From the NCBI RefSeq assembly GCF_017163935.1, contig NZ_JABVZR010000002.1, positions 1,550,001 through 1,614,000 on the forward strand: 64,000 nucleotides of DNA, given 5' to 3'. A program made the position numbers and the translations under genes. The stretch's first letter is position 1; the number at the start of each line of letters is the position of its first letter. This document shows, piece by piece, positions 1 to 8,882 of the stretch. The notes under the pieces were generated by a model that made no database searches, was not told the DNA's origin, and saw only the letters and a list, made by a program, of their open reading frames with translations. This DNA comes from Novosphingobium terrae (GTDB lineage Bacteria > Pseudomonadota > Alphaproteobacteria > Sphingomonadales > Sphingomonadaceae).

Positions 1-342
1 CACTTCGGCTTCGGTGAGCATCGAGACGATCACGCTGGGATCGGACAATTGATGCGACCGCACCTTCTCGATGTAGTCTGGATCATCGAACGACGCGATG
101 AAGTCCGTTGCGGTTTCGAAGGTCAGCTGGCTCATCGCATCCCAACCTTCCGGGCCGAGAGGAAGCGGGGGGCGCGGCAGACTGGAATCATGGAGTGCGC
201 GATTCTGAACATATCGACGAAGCAGCCGCAGGAGGCCCGGCGCGTCGCGCATGATGTCCACGTGCTTGCCATGCCATTCGTTGTAAAACCATTCGAGGGT
301 GTCGCTTGGCCGATGCCGAGAAACATTGGACATTCTGATCAT
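1..342 (-). CDS. EthD-domain protein, C-terminus cut by window edge
   Basis: The reverse strand is open from an ATG at 342 to the window edge (114 codons). The segment EWHGKHVDIMRD followed by an RRYVQN-type strand fits EthD-like dimeric alpha/beta-barrel proteins, small accessory or ring-modifying enzymes common in ring-degradation loci. The start is supported by AGGAAG eight bases upstream. It is divergent from the serine hydrolase gene, and a GTCA-N5-TGAC operator lies between them, so it probably belongs to the same inducible regulon. The family assignment rests on the motif and the fold-like pattern; the reaction is unknown. Confidence 0.7.
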   Translation of the reverse strand, partial: MIRMSNVSRHRPSDTLEWFYNEWHGKHVDIMRDAPGLLRLLRRYVQNRALHDSSLPRPPLPLGPEGWDAMSQLTFETATDFIASFDDPDYIEKVRSHQLSDPSVIVSMLTEAEV

Positions 343-426
343 TGGGCGCTTCCTCTACCTCTGATTGTCGGAGCGATTGCGATCTCTCGTCACCTTCGTC
401 CCTCATGGTTCGAGTTACTGATAGAC

Positions 427-455
427 TTGACTTGTGTCCAGATCAAAACGTATTA
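427..455 (+). promoter_or_regulatory. Candidate sigma70-type promoter before the serine hydrolase gene
   Basis: TTGACT (427-432), a 17-base spacer and GTATTA (450-455) form a plausible -35/-10 pair. The palindromic operator starts at the next base. On the other strand TTGATC (446-441), 17 bases and TATCAG (423-418) could serve the divergent EthD gene. This is a visual match only. Confidence 0.45.
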
Positions 456-468
456 GTCACCAAGTGAC
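456..468. promoter_or_regulatory. Putative GntR operator, site 1
   Basis: GTCACCAAGTGAC is a perfect 5-bp inverted repeat around CAA. It sits directly after the candidate -10 box, where a bound repressor would block transcription of the serine hydrolase-TBDR unit. The same sequence recurs at 14220 (inverted) and, with one change, at 6500. Related forms precede both GntR genes. Confidence 0.6.
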
Positions 469-509
469 CTGCTGACACGGTCGGCCGGCGCAACGATTGG
501 GAGTTGGAA

Positions 510-1670
510 ATGGATCTCTTGAACGCAGGGCAGAAAGAGGCCGTGCTGGCGCTCGAGGCGGCAGCTCAGCGCGACATCGACAAGGAGCTTTGCCACGGCG
601 TTGCGATGCGCGTGATGATTGGTGGCGAAACTGTCCACTCGGCCACACTCGGCCATTCGGACAAGGCGGCCGGCCGCGAAACGCGCGAGGATGACGTGTT
701 TCTGGGCATGTCGATCTCAAAAGCGTTCTGCGCGTCGGTTTTCTTGCAGCTCGTTGATCGCGGAGAGGTTCAACTGGATTTGCCGGTCGCTGAATATCTG
801 CCGGAATTTGGAGTTAAGGGGAAGCAGCGCGCCACCGTTCGCCAGCTGTTGACCCATCAGGCTGGAACGTTTGCCGGATTTGTCCTGCCTCCGCCGCTGG
901 ACTGGATGAAGGATTCCGGCAATCTCGAAAAATGTGTTGCGGCTGTCTGCGCGCAACCGGCGGCCTATGTCCCGGGCGAAAGAGTGGTCTACAATCCCTG
1001 GGCCAGCTTCGCTCTGCTCGCGGAGATCGTTCGACGGGCGGAAGGCGGCACCTCGCGTTTCAGCGATATCGCGAATCGCCGGTTGTTCGCGCCACTCGGC
1101 ATGAAGGACAGCGGCTACGGGCACGCCCTCGACGATCCTCGCCGCGTTCCCGTCAAGGTGCTGGACCCGTTCACCGGACCGCCTGAGCGCGCCATCACCG
1201 AAACTCTGAACCTCACGATCAATGCGGAGTGCGAAATTCCCGCTGGCGGGGCTTTCACAACGTTGAACGATGCGTCGCGCTTCGTGGAAATGCTGCGTCG
1301 GGGAGGCACGCTGGATGGTACGCGCATCCTGTCGCCTTCGCTCACGCAATACGCGCTCAAGAACCACACCGGCGCGCTGGAAAACGGCTTCTGGGACTAT
1401 TCGCGTGAGCAGCGCGGAATTGCATCGTTCCCCGCCCGCTTCACGCTCCTGGGAGGTTATACCCGCGGAGACGGTCCCTGGATTTCGGCCATGGGCCTGA
1501 CCGCCTCGCCGGGGAGTTATGCGGCGGTCGGCGGCGGTTCGACCATGGTGATGTTCGACCCCGAGAGGGAGTTGAGCTTTGTCTTTCTGGCCGCAGGCTT
1601 CCTTGAGGGCCTGGGGCATTTCCAGAGATTGCAGAAGCTTTCGGATCTGGCGCTGGCGATTGCGCCATAG
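510..1670 (+). CDS. Serine hydrolase, beta-lactamase/EstB-type fold
   Basis: A 386-residue protein of the penicillin-binding/class C beta-lactamase-like esterase family. The S-x-x-K catalytic motif is SISK at residues 68-71, followed later by a conserved VYNPW segment that supplies the likely tyrosine and by a C-terminal GGGST stretch. No signal peptide is evident, so it is probably cytoplasmic. Members hydrolyse esters or lactones; here it probably acts on a pathway intermediate. The ATG at 510 is preferred because GGGAG lies six bases upstream; a TTG at 504 is the alternative. It is followed by a TBDR gene 36 bases downstream, probably in one transcript under the operator at 456. Confidence 0.8.
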   Translation: MDLLNAGQKEAVLALEAAAQRDIDKELCHGVAMRVMIGGETVHSATLGHSDKAAGRETREDDVFLGMSISKAFCASVFLQLVDRGEVQLDLPVAEYLPEFGVKGKQRATVRQLLTHQAGTFAGFVLPPPLDWMKDSGNLEKCVAAVCAQPAAYVPGERVVYNPWASFALLAEIVRRAEGGTSRFSDIANRRLFAPLGMKDSGYGHALDDPRRVPVKVLDPFTGPPERAITETLNLTINAECEIPAGGAFTTLNDASRFVEMLRRGGTLDGTRILSPSLTQYALKNHTGALENGFWDYSREQRGIASFPARFTLLGGYTRGDGPWISAMGLTASPGSYAAVGGGSTMVMFDPERELSFVFLAAGFLEGLGHFQRLQKLSDLALAIAP

Positions 1671-1706
1671 GAGATCAAATGAAGCGATAAAAACAAAAGG
1701 GGAGAT

Positions 1707-3914
1707 ATGATGAGAGGACTATTTTTAACAACGACATCGATATGTCTGGCTTTGACCGCCGTTGAAGCGAAGGCGCAAGATGCTGCTGCGCCTTCGCCGA
1801 AGCCGGCAACGGCTTCATCGTCCGGAGGCAATGCCGATACAGCGGGCGTTGCCGAGATTATTGTCACGGCGCAGAAGCGCTCGGAACGCATGCAGGATGT
1901 TCCGATTGCGATCGCGGTGATCGGTGGTGATCACCTCAAGGTGGCCGGTGTCACTCAGGTGACAGACCTTGCCTTCGTCGCACCCAGCGTCACGATCCAG
2001 GCTGGCCTCGGTTTCGTGAAGCCATTTATCCGCGGCGTGGGCTCGACCGCGAACGGGGCCGGGATCGAATCACCCGTCGCGATCTATGTCGACAATGTCT
2101 ATATCGCGGATGGCCCGGGGGGGCTGTTTTCATTCAATAACATAGATCACATTGAAGTCCTTAAAGGCCCCCAGGGAACTCTGTTCGGTCGCAATGCCAC
2201 CGGCGGTCTGATCAATGTCCTGACGCGTGACCCAACGCACAAGCTCGAGGTGGAAGCCTCCGGGACTTACGCGAACTATGCTGATGTCGAGGGCAACCTC
2301 TATGTGGCGGGCGGATTGACCGATCAGCTGGCAGCAGGCGTCGCCGTCCAGATCAAGCATCAGGGCGATGGATGGGGTAAGAATTTCACCACAGGCCGCG
2401 ATGTCTATACAATTCCACACGACTTTTCGACGCGCGGAAAGCTCGTCTGGCAAAGCGGCGGTACCAGAGTACACCTTTCCGGCGACTATACCGATCGCAC
2501 GTCGACCATGGACACGCTCGGACCGGCAGCGGGCACCCGGCCGCTGTTTGCGCCTGCGATCATCACCTATGTCCCCACCTATAACGTTAGCCTGGATACC
2601 GATGCGACCGACAAATATGTTGGAGGCGGCGGCAGTCTGCGCATCAATCAGGACATCGGGACTCTTGAGCTGGTGAGTACGACTGCCTATCGGCGATCGC
2701 GCTTCCTCTATGGCGTGGATTTCGACCAGACGCCTGCTCGCATTCTGACCGTGGATCCCCCGGTCCATCAGAACGATCGCCAGTTCAGTCAGGAGCTTCA
2801 GCTCCAGAATGGGGGACATGGACGCCTCCAATGGACTCTGGGCGCCTTCTATTTCAATGCCAAATCCGAATATCTTCAGGATTTGAATTTTGCTGGCCCT
2901 TTGCTCGCCGCCGGCGCCAGCGACATCATTACGAATGGTGCGCAGACAACCCGTTCCTACGCCCTGTATGCGCAGGGGACCTATAGCCTGACCGATACCA
3001 CGCATTTCACTGGTGGCTTCCGCTATACGTGGGATCAGCGTGGCCTTTTCGGAACGCGAACGACCTATCTGGTGGGTGGTGGAACTGTTCCGCTTCCCTT
3101 CCTCAATGGTGACAAGACCAATTTTCGCCAGCCGACCTGGCGACTGTCGCTGGATCAGAAGTTGAACTCTGACATTCTTCTGTATGCTTCCTACAATCGC
3201 GGTTTCAAGAGCGGGGGCTACAATCTCTCATCGCCGGGTGATCCGGCCTATCTGCCCGAGAAGATCGACGCCTATGAGGTCGGCTTCAAGTCGACACTGC
3301 TCGATCGTCGCGTAAGGCTGAATGGCGCGTTCTATTACTATGATTACTCGAACATGCAGGTGTCACGATTCGTGAATGGATCGATCGGCATCTACAATGG
3401 CGCGCGGGCAAGACAGAAGGGTGTCGATCTGGACGGCGAATTTGTGGTCAATCACAATTTCTCGCTGACCGGCGGTGTCGCGTTCCTTGACTCCAAATTC
3501 CTGAGTTTCCCGAATGCCGTCGTCGTCAATATTCTGCCCAACGGGCTACCCGTGCAGCTGGTCGATCAGAATGTCAGCGGAAACCGCACACCCAATTCCC
3601 CCAAATTTACCTCTTCGCTCGGAGGCAAGTTCACCTTCCCGACAAACATCGGCGAATTCGGGGCGAGCCTTGACTGGGCTCACAATTCGGGCTTCTTCAC
3701 CGAACCTGACAATGTCCAGCGGCAGAATAGCTACGATCTGGTCAATGCCGGAATTTCCTGGCTGTCGCCGTCCAAGATGTACAGCGCCAGGATCTGGGGC
3801 AGAAATCTTCTGTCTCAATATGTGATCACGCAAAAGCAGAGCTCGAACTTCGGGGTCGTCGCCAATTATCAGGCGCCCTTGACATATGGCATTACCATTG
3901 GGTTCAAGCTGTAA
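1707..3914 (+). CDS. TonB-dependent outer-membrane receptor
   Basis: A 735-residue TBDR. It has an N-terminal signal peptide ending near AKAQ, a TonB-box/plug start around IIVTAQKRSERMQDVP, plug motifs with KGPQGTLFGRNATGG near residue 155, and a 22-strand-type barrel ending in an aromatic-rich terminal strand. It belongs to the sphingomonad receptor class often placed beside catabolic enzymes, so it is a likely importer of the compound degraded by this island; the substrate is inferred only. GGGGAG precedes the ATG. A strong hairpin follows the gene. Confidence 0.9.
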   Translation: MMRGLFLTTTSICLALTAVEAKAQDAAAPSPKPATASSSGGNADTAGVAEIIVTAQKRSERMQDVPIAIAVIGGDHLKVAGVTQVTDLAFVAPSVTIQAGLGFVKPFIRGVGSTANGAGIESPVAIYVDNVYIADGPGGLFSFNNIDHIEVLKGPQGTLFGRNATGGLINVLTRDPTHKLEVEASGTYANYADVEGNLYVAGGLTDQLAAGVAVQIKHQGDGWGKNFTTGRDVYTIPHDFSTRGKLVWQSGGTRVHLSGDYTDRTSTMDTLGPAAGTRPLFAPAIITYVPTYNVSLDTDATDKYVGGGGSLRINQDIGTLELVSTTAYRRSRFLYGVDFDQTPARILTVDPPVHQNDRQFSQELQLQNGGHGRLQWTLGAFYFNAKSEYLQDLNFAGPLLAAGASDIITNGAQTTRSYALYAQGTYSLTDTTHFTGGFRYTWDQRGLFGTRTTYLVGGGTVPLPFLNGDKTNFRQPTWRLSLDQKLNSDILLYASYNRGFKSGGYNLSSPGDPAYLPEKIDAYEVGFKSTLLDRRVRLNGAFYYYDYSNMQVSRFVNGSIGIYNGARARQKGVDLDGEFVVNHNFSLTGGVAFLDSKFLSFPNAVVVNILPNGLPVQLVDQNVSGNRTPNSPKFTSSLGGKFTFPTNIGEFGASLDWAHNSGFFTEPDNVQRQNSYDLVNAGISWLSPSKMYSARIWGRNLLSQYVITQKQSSNFGVVANYQAPLTYGITIGFKL

Positions 3915-3960
3915 GGCCAAGTTCGAGACATTCCATCAACGGTAAAGAATGGGAGTGACT

Positions 3961-3999
3961 GCCGGGTTGCGGTCTGCTGGCCTATGCGCGCAACCCGGC
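3961..3999 (+). terminator. Hairpin terminator after the TBDR gene
   Basis: GCCGGGTTGCG (3961-3971) pairs perfectly with CGCAACCCGGC (3989-3999). The stem is 11 bp with a 17-base loop, followed by GCTCCTTTTCC. This fits a rho-independent terminator 46 bases after the receptor stop codon. Confidence 0.6.
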
Positions 4000-4041
4000 G
4001 CTCCTTTTCCTGATATTCGGACGAGAGGAAAAACCCGAGTG

Positions 4042-5049
4042 ATGATTCAAGCATGCAAGGCGCGAATGCGTCCCTGGCTTCTGATCGCGGTGCTGGCAAT
4101 GGCTGGCAATGCGTCGGCGGCTTCGGCCAGCGCTTCGGGCGCTTGCGTGGATTTTCGGTGGATCACGCTGGGGACCGCTGGAGGCCCGGCCGCAACACCG
4201 GACCGCGGTGAGCCTTCCAACCTGCTCATTTTCGGCGATCACAGGATATTGGTCGATGCGGGCGATGGCACGGCGGGGCAACTGGCGAAGATCGGTGTCG
4301 ATCTGGGAAGCGTGGAGGCTGTCTTCATCAGCCATCTTCATCTCGACCATACCGGCGGCCTTGGGGCCGTGATTGGTTTGCGCTGGATGAATCAATACCC
4401 CGGTCGCCTTCATATCATCGGGCCGCCGGGCACGCGTGAGATGATCAATGGATTGGTTGCCTCCATGGCGCCCAGTGCAAAGATCGGCATTGGTGTGGGG
4501 CCGGCGATGATGCCGCCTGCGCAATCCGTCGAGGTCACGGAGCTTCGCGGCGGCACGGACATGGACTTTGGCGAACTGCATGTTTCAGCGGTGCGCAACA
4601 CGCATTATGGCGTGGAATCGTCGCCGTCGGCCGATGCCATGCAATCGCTGAGCTACCGCTTTGCGCAGGGGCCGCGCGCTATCGTCTATACCGGCGACAC
4701 TGGCCCGAGTTCGGCAGTCGAAGGTCTGGCGCGGCATGCCGACCTTCTCGTTGCGGAAGTGATTGAGGCCGACGCTCTGTTGAGCAATCTCGCGAAAACC
4801 CGCAAGGAGGTAAGCCCGGCGATGCTGGCGGCTCTGCGGACCCATTTCACGACACACCACCTCACCCCCGATGCCCTTGGCGAACTGGCTCAGGCAGCGG
4901 GCGTTTCGCATCTTATGGTGACCCATCTGGCTATCGCCGGATCAACCGCGCAAAGTCAGGACCGAGTCAAACTTCAAATCCTCAACCGCTTTCATGGGCC
5001 GGTCGATGTCGCCCATGATCTTCAGGGCATCACGGTTCCGTGCCCGTGA
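4042..5049 (+). CDS. Secreted MBL-fold metallo-hydrolase
   Basis: A 335-residue metallo-beta-lactamase-fold hydrolase. The zinc motif HLHLDH lies at residues 98-103, followed by NTHYG, YTGDTG and a C-terminal VTHLA histidine that complete the usual ligand set. The first 30 residues are a signal peptide (hydrophobic LLIAVLAM, then Ala-rich), so it is likely periplasmic. The ATG at 4042 is chosen because translation from there begins with the signal peptide; longer frames would add an unrelated leader. Its end overlaps the start region of the Rieske gene. Relatives include lactonases and arylsulfatase-like enzymes; the substrate is not predictable here. Confidence 0.85.
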   Translation: MIQACKARMRPWLLIAVLAMAGNASAASASASGACVDFRWITLGTAGGPAATPDRGEPSNLLIFGDHRILVDAGDGTAGQLAKIGVDLGSVEAVFISHLHLDHTGGLGAVIGLRWMNQYPGRLHIIGPPGTREMINGLVASMAPSAKIGIGVGPAMMPPAQSVEVTELRGGTDMDFGELHVSAVRNTHYGVESSPSADAMQSLSYRFAQGPRAIVYTGDTGPSSAVEGLARHADLLVAEVIEADALLSNLAKTRKEVSPAMLAALRTHFTTHHLTPDALGELAQAAGVSHLMVTHLAIAGSTAQSQDRVKLQILNRFHGPVDVAHDLQGITVPCP

Positions 5050-5072
5050 ACAATCAGAACTGGAGCGATCTC

Positions 5073-6098
5073 ATGTTTCTCCGAGAGAGTTGGTACGTCG
5101 CCGCATGGGGGGTCGATCTTGCTGAAGCAGGGGGCATCCTCGCCAAAACGATCGCCGGCGAACCAATCGTCATCTGGCGGGACGCGGATGGCGGGCTCCA
5201 TGCGATGGAAGATCGGTGCCCGCACCGCCACGCTCCGCTTTCGCGAGGGCGTGTCGAGGGCAACCGGCTCCGTTGCATGTATCATGGCATGACCTTTAAT
5301 GCTGATGGGCGCTGCCAGAGCATGCCTTTGTTGGATACGCCACCGAATGTGGCGGTGCGGACCTATCCGGTTGTCGAGAAATACGACTGGCTCTGGATCT
5401 GGATGGGGGACGCCTGCAAGGCGGACCAAAGCCTCATTCCCGCTGCGCATGGTATCAGCAATCCTGGCCGGCCGATGCGTCACAACAGCATCGAGTATGA
5501 GGCGCACTACCAGTTGGTTCACGACAATCTTTGCGACCTGTCGCATGTCGATTTTCTTCACGCGACAACTCTTCAGCCGGCGACAGGCGCCAACTGGTCC
5601 GAGACCGCGCCGAGAATTCAGTCGAAGGATCGCGCCGTGCGCTTCGAGCGCTGGTTCGAAGAAGCTCAGCTGCCTGGCGATCCCACGCAGCGCGTCGATG
5701 TATGGAATAGCTACGAGTTCGCGGTTCCGGGCATATTCATCATGTATGGAGCCCGTTTCCCAGCGGGTACGGCTCGGGCATGCAACCGAAAGGAACCCGT
5801 CGGGATCGCGCCGATCGTCGAGAATATCGAGCAGCAGGCCGTCACGCCGATTTCCGCCACTCATACGGCCTACCATTATGCGACGGGTCTGGTCGGAAGT
5901 ACGGATGAGATGACCGCGCGGTTGGCCCAGCGAATGGACGTGATCATGGCTGCTTTCGTCGAGGATCGGGATATGATCGAAGCTCAGCAAAGGATCTGGA
6001 ATCTGACGCCCGCCAACAAGAAGACCCTCTTCTTGCCGCAGGATAAAGGGCCGTTCATGATGAGGCGGATGATGGAGAAGTTCATCGCATCAGAATGA
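5073..6098 (+). CDS. Rieske non-haem iron oxygenase, VanA/dicamba demethylase-like
   Basis: A 341-residue ring-hydroxylating oxygenase alpha subunit. The Rieske [2Fe-2S] ligands are C49-x-H51 and C68-x2-H71. The mononuclear iron site is seen as DNLCDLSHVDFLH, with H158 and H163 as ligands and D155 as the bridging acid. The length and the N-terminal start WYVAAW match the vanillate O-demethylase/DMO group, which acts by O-demethylation or monooxygenation and needs a separate reductase. No reductase gene is in this window. The ATG at 5073 has GGAG at an ideal seven-base spacing. It is co-directional with the MBL gene, 23 bases downstream. Confidence 0.88.
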   Translation: MFLRESWYVAAWGVDLAEAGGILAKTIAGEPIVIWRDADGGLHAMEDRCPHRHAPLSRGRVEGNRLRCMYHGMTFNADGRCQSMPLLDTPPNVAVRTYPVVEKYDWLWIWMGDACKADQSLIPAAHGISNPGRPMRHNSIEYEAHYQLVHDNLCDLSHVDFLHATTLQPATGANWSETAPRIQSKDRAVRFERWFEEAQLPGDPTQRVDVWNSYEFAVPGIFIMYGARFPAGTARACNRKEPVGIAPIVENIEQQAVTPISATHTAYHYATGLVGSTDEMTARLAQRMDVIMAAFVEDRDMIEAQQRIWNLTPANKKTLFLPQDKGPFMMRRMMEKFIASE

Positions 6099-6499
6099 TC
6101 GCGGCGTGATGGGCGAGGGGCTTGTTGGTATAACTGCGTCGGCCCCTCTCGAGGGCCGTCGCTGGTATGCTGATCAGCTACGCTTTGCGTGGGCGTTTCT
6201 TTCTTCCTTCCCGAACTGAGATCTGCGCAGGGCGGCAGGGCTGTTGAAAGTCATATGAGCCTTTACCATTCACATGGTTCGCTCCGCTCGGAAAAAATCG
6301 ATGCTGATCGCGGCAACTGAATGGTTCGTGCCACACGGGCTCGCTTAACGCAGCGCCCTTCCCCGTCCATTGGCGCTTTTTTTGCGATAAAAATAACGCA
6401 ATAACAATGTGATGAAGGAATATTCTATTCCGGGCCGCGCATAACGACGTAAACGATGGAAAATTGTTGCATCAGAAATGTTGGTGCCTTAGTCAGGTG
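6099..6499. other. Intergenic region with weak hairpin and candidate promoter
   Basis: No gene is seen. GAGGGGC (6115-6121) and GCCCCTC (6142-6148) could form a weak terminator for the Rieske gene. Near the right end TTGCAT (6467-6472), 17 bases and TAGTCA (6490-6495) make a weak promoter just before the operator at 6500. Confidence 0.35.
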
Positions 6500-6511
6500 G
6501 TCACCAAGTCA
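6500..6511. promoter_or_regulatory. Putative GntR operator, site 2
   Basis: GTCACCAAGTCA matches the site at 456 except for one base in the right arm. It lies 19 bases before the crotonase start codon, so a bound protein would overlap the transcript start or leader. Confidence 0.5.
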
Positions 6512-6529
6512 TTTTTGAGGAGAGTGAGC

Positions 6530-7390
6530 ATGCCGGCACCCTGGAGTCAAAAGAGGATGTATCGCACCTTCCTGGAAGAATATTCCGAGAAGTGGAGCGA
6601 GTTTTTCACCATGCGCCGTGAGGATGGAATCCTCGAAGTGCGCATGCATACGAATGGCGATTCGGCTCAGTGGGGCCTGGAAATCCATCGCGCGCTCATC
6701 CCTGCGTTCGCCGATATTTCGCACGATCCGGAAACGGAATGCATCATTTTCTCCGGGACTGGATCCTCGTTCCTTTCGTCGATGGATGCGGAAGGTTGGG
6801 AGCGGAACGGCTTCAAAGAACCCTATGATTTCCGCAAGGGTTATGAATACTGGTATGTCGACCAGGTGCATGAGCCGTTCGCGCTGCTCAACCTCGAAGT
6901 GCCGGTCATCGCCGCCATTAACGGTCCCTTCTTCATCCACCAGGAGCTTGCACTGGTGAATGATATCGTGATCTGCTCGGAGAGCACCACGATGTCCGAC
7001 GGACACTACACCGGCATGGGCATCGTTCCAGGCGACGGCGTCCAGACGCTTTTCCGTGAGCTGATGGGCATCAACCGCGCCAAGCATTTCCTGCTCACCG
7101 GTCAGGTCATGACCGCGCAGGAAATGCTGGCTCTCGGTCTGGTCGGCGAAGTGGTCCCGGACGACAAGCTTCTTGATCGCGCTTGGGAAATCGCCCGCGA
7201 GGTGTTTATGAAGCGGTCGCGGTCGCATCGTCGCATGACGCGTTCGCTGCTGGTGCAGCCGTGGCGCGAACTGATGGTTCGCGAGCTGCCGGCCGGCCTT
7301 GCGATGGAGTGCTGGGCAACCCATGGCTACTGGCCGCTGGCGGACAAGCAGGATTACGACATGGCCACGCTCAAGGAAGGCGAGGGTTGA
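6530..7390 (+). CDS. Crotonase-fold hydrolase resembling 6-oxocamphor hydrolase
   Basis: A 286-residue enoyl-CoA hydratase/isomerase superfamily protein. The closest recalled relative is 6-oxocamphor hydrolase, a retro-Claisen enzyme cleaving cyclic beta-diketones. Shared features are EVPVIAAINGP, the following IHQE (H137), DGHY (H159) and GIVPGDG (D169), matching that enzyme's catalytic His/His/Asp set, plus FLLTGQ. The oxyanion-hole region SGTGSSF is also similar. The ATG at 6530 has GAGGAGAG upstream. A strong hairpin directly after the stop suggests a single-gene transcript. The C-C hydrolase role is an inference from recalled homology; a plain enoyl-CoA hydratase is the alternative. Confidence 0.75.
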   Translation: MPAPWSQKRMYRTFLEEYSEKWSEFFTMRREDGILEVRMHTNGDSAQWGLEIHRALIPAFADISHDPETECIIFSGTGSSFLSSMDAEGWERNGFKEPYDFRKGYEYWYVDQVHEPFALLNLEVPVIAAINGPFFIHQELALVNDIVICSESTTMSDGHYTGMGIVPGDGVQTLFRELMGINRAKHFLLTGQVMTAQEMLALGLVGEVVPDDKLLDRAWEIAREVFMKRSRSHRRMTRSLLVQPWRELMVRELPAGLAMECWATHGYWPLADKQDYDMATLKEGEG

Positions 7391-7394
7391 TTTC

Positions 7395-7432
7395 CATGGT
7401 CGTTGGCACGCGTCTGCTTGCCAACGACCATG
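7395..7432 (+). terminator. Perfect 14-bp hairpin after the crotonase gene
   Basis: CATGGTCGTTGGCA (7395-7408) and TGCCAACGACCATG (7419-7432) pair without mismatch around a 10-base loop, four bases after the stop codon. No T-run follows. It is a likely terminator or transcript-end stabiliser. Confidence 0.6.
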
Positions 7433-7699
7433 CCCGGGCCTGGAGCATGGCGGCAGGGATGCCGTTTGGCACTCTGCTCGGGCCAGGTGTCATTCGAGGT
7501 AAGCTGACCGGATGCCGGATGGATGGTGATGCGGGCCGCAGTGGAACGGCACTCCTTTCAAAGGCCTGTGCGCTATGTGCCAGTGGGTGAACAAGGCCGC
7601 AGTCCGGGCGGTCGGACTAGGGATTGATCAATAAGTAAGCCGAAGTACGCGTCCTGGCGGTCCGGCAGGACGGGGCGATGCGCGGAAAAAAGGACGGCA
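7433..7699. other. Intergenic region before the thiolase gene
   Basis: No convincing gene. Small inverted repeats (AGTCCG/CGGACT at 7602-7619; GTCCTG/CAGGAC near 7650) are visible. No GTCA-N5-TGAC operator was found here. Confidence 0.3.
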
Positions 7700-8872
7700 A
7701 TGGTCATGGATGCGTTCATTGTGGGTTGGGGGCATACGGCCTTTGGCAAGCTTGAGGGACTTGGGCTGGAGGATCTCATTCGGCAGGCTGCGCATGCCGC
7801 GCTGCTTGACGCTGGGGTCAGCGCAGATGAAGTCGATGGGGTCTGGCTCGGGAATTTCAATTCCGGCCTCGTTCCTGACGGCTTCTGCTCCTCGATGGTG
7901 CTGCATACGCACCCCGGCCTTCGCTTCAAGCCTGCGATCCGCTGCGAAAATGCCTGCGCTTCGGGAAGTGCGGCGATCTATTCCGCCATCGACGCCATCA
8001 ACAGCGGGCGCTGCGAGGTCGCGCTTGTTGTCGGTGCCGAAAAGATGACCTCAAACGACACTGCAGGGGTGACGCGAGCATTGAGTGGTGCGAGCTACCA
8101 AGCCGAGGAAAGCGGCGTGAGCTTTCCGCAGATTTTTGCTCGCTTTGCCGAGGCCTATCGCGACAATTTCGGTGATCCGACCGAAGCGATGGCACGGATC
8201 GCGGTGAAAAACCATGCCAATGCTATGCGCAATCCGCTTGCTCATATGCGGCGGGAAGTCGACCTTGATTTTTGCATGGCCCCGTCGGACCGTAATCCGG
8301 TGATCGCGCCGCCGCTGAAACTCAGTGACTGCTCGCTGATTTCAGATGGCGCAGCCGCTGTGGTCATCGTCAACCGGTCTCGCCTTTCGCAGTTCCGGCG
8401 CGCGGTCGGTTTCCGGGCCGCGGAAATGGTTAGTGACCTTTTGCCGCTTTCCGCCAAAAGACCGGAACGTTTTGAGGGGCCCACGCAAGCGCTCCAGCGT
8501 GCTTATCGTCGCGCGGGAGTGACCGTCTCGGATATCGGGCTGGCTGAGGTCCATGATTGTTTCACAATTGCCGAACTGCTGGCTGTGGAAGCTATGGGCC
8601 TGGCGCCTCAGGGGCAGGGCGGCGCGGTTATCCGCGAGCGTCAGACCGAGCGCGATGGTCGGCTGCCGATCAACCTTTCCGGAGGCCTGAAGGCCAAGGG
8701 ACACCCGGTTGGAGCGACGGGCGTTTCAATGCATGTTATGGTGGCCAGGCAACTGGTGGGGGAGGCTGAGGACATGCAGCTTGCTGTTCCACCGCAATTG
8801 GGCCTCTGCTTTAATATGGGGGGTGGCGCCGTGAACAGTGCTGTCTCAATCCTGGAACCGGTGAAATCCTAG
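7700..8872 (+). CDS. Thiolase-family acyltransferase (acetyl-CoA acetyltransferase-like)
   Basis: A 390-residue thiolase. The nucleophilic cysteine is C86 in [11 protein letters not shown], the [10 protein letters not shown] motif follows, and GHPVGATG lies near residue 334. The C-terminal motif is CFNMGGG rather than the classic CxG, as in SCP2-type/thiolase-like enzymes. It would carry out thiolytic cleavage of a 3-ketoacyl-CoA in the cytoplasm. A second in-frame ATG lies two codons in. The CoA-transferase genes follow at 10 and 2 bases, so the three form an operon that activates and then cleaves the acid made upstream. Confidence 0.85.
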   Translation: MVMDAFIVGWGHTAFGKLEGLGLEDLIRQAAHAALLDAGVSADEVDGVWLGNFNSGLVPDGFCSSMVLHTHPGLRFKPAIRCENACASGSAAIYSAIDAINSGRCEVALVVGAEKMTSNDTAGVTRALSGASYQAEESGVSFPQIFARFAEAYRDNFGDPTEAMARIAVKNHANAMRNPLAHMRREVDLDFCMAPSDRNPVIAPPLKLSDCSLISDGAAAVVIVNRSRLSQFRRAVGFRAAEMVSDLLPLSAKRPERFEGPTQALQRAYRRAGVTVSDIGLAEVHDCFTIAELLAVEAMGLAPQGQGGAVIRERQTERDGRLPINLSGGLKAKGHPVGATGVSMHVMVARQLVGEAEDMQLAVPPQLGLCFNMGGGAVNSAVSILEPVKS

Positions 8873-8882
8873 GCTGCCTACC

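Noticed and set aside
7396-7590. A 64-codon frame after the crotonase gene.
   Set aside because: It begins inside the perfect 14-bp hairpin, has no ribosome site, and its residue pattern is not protein-like.
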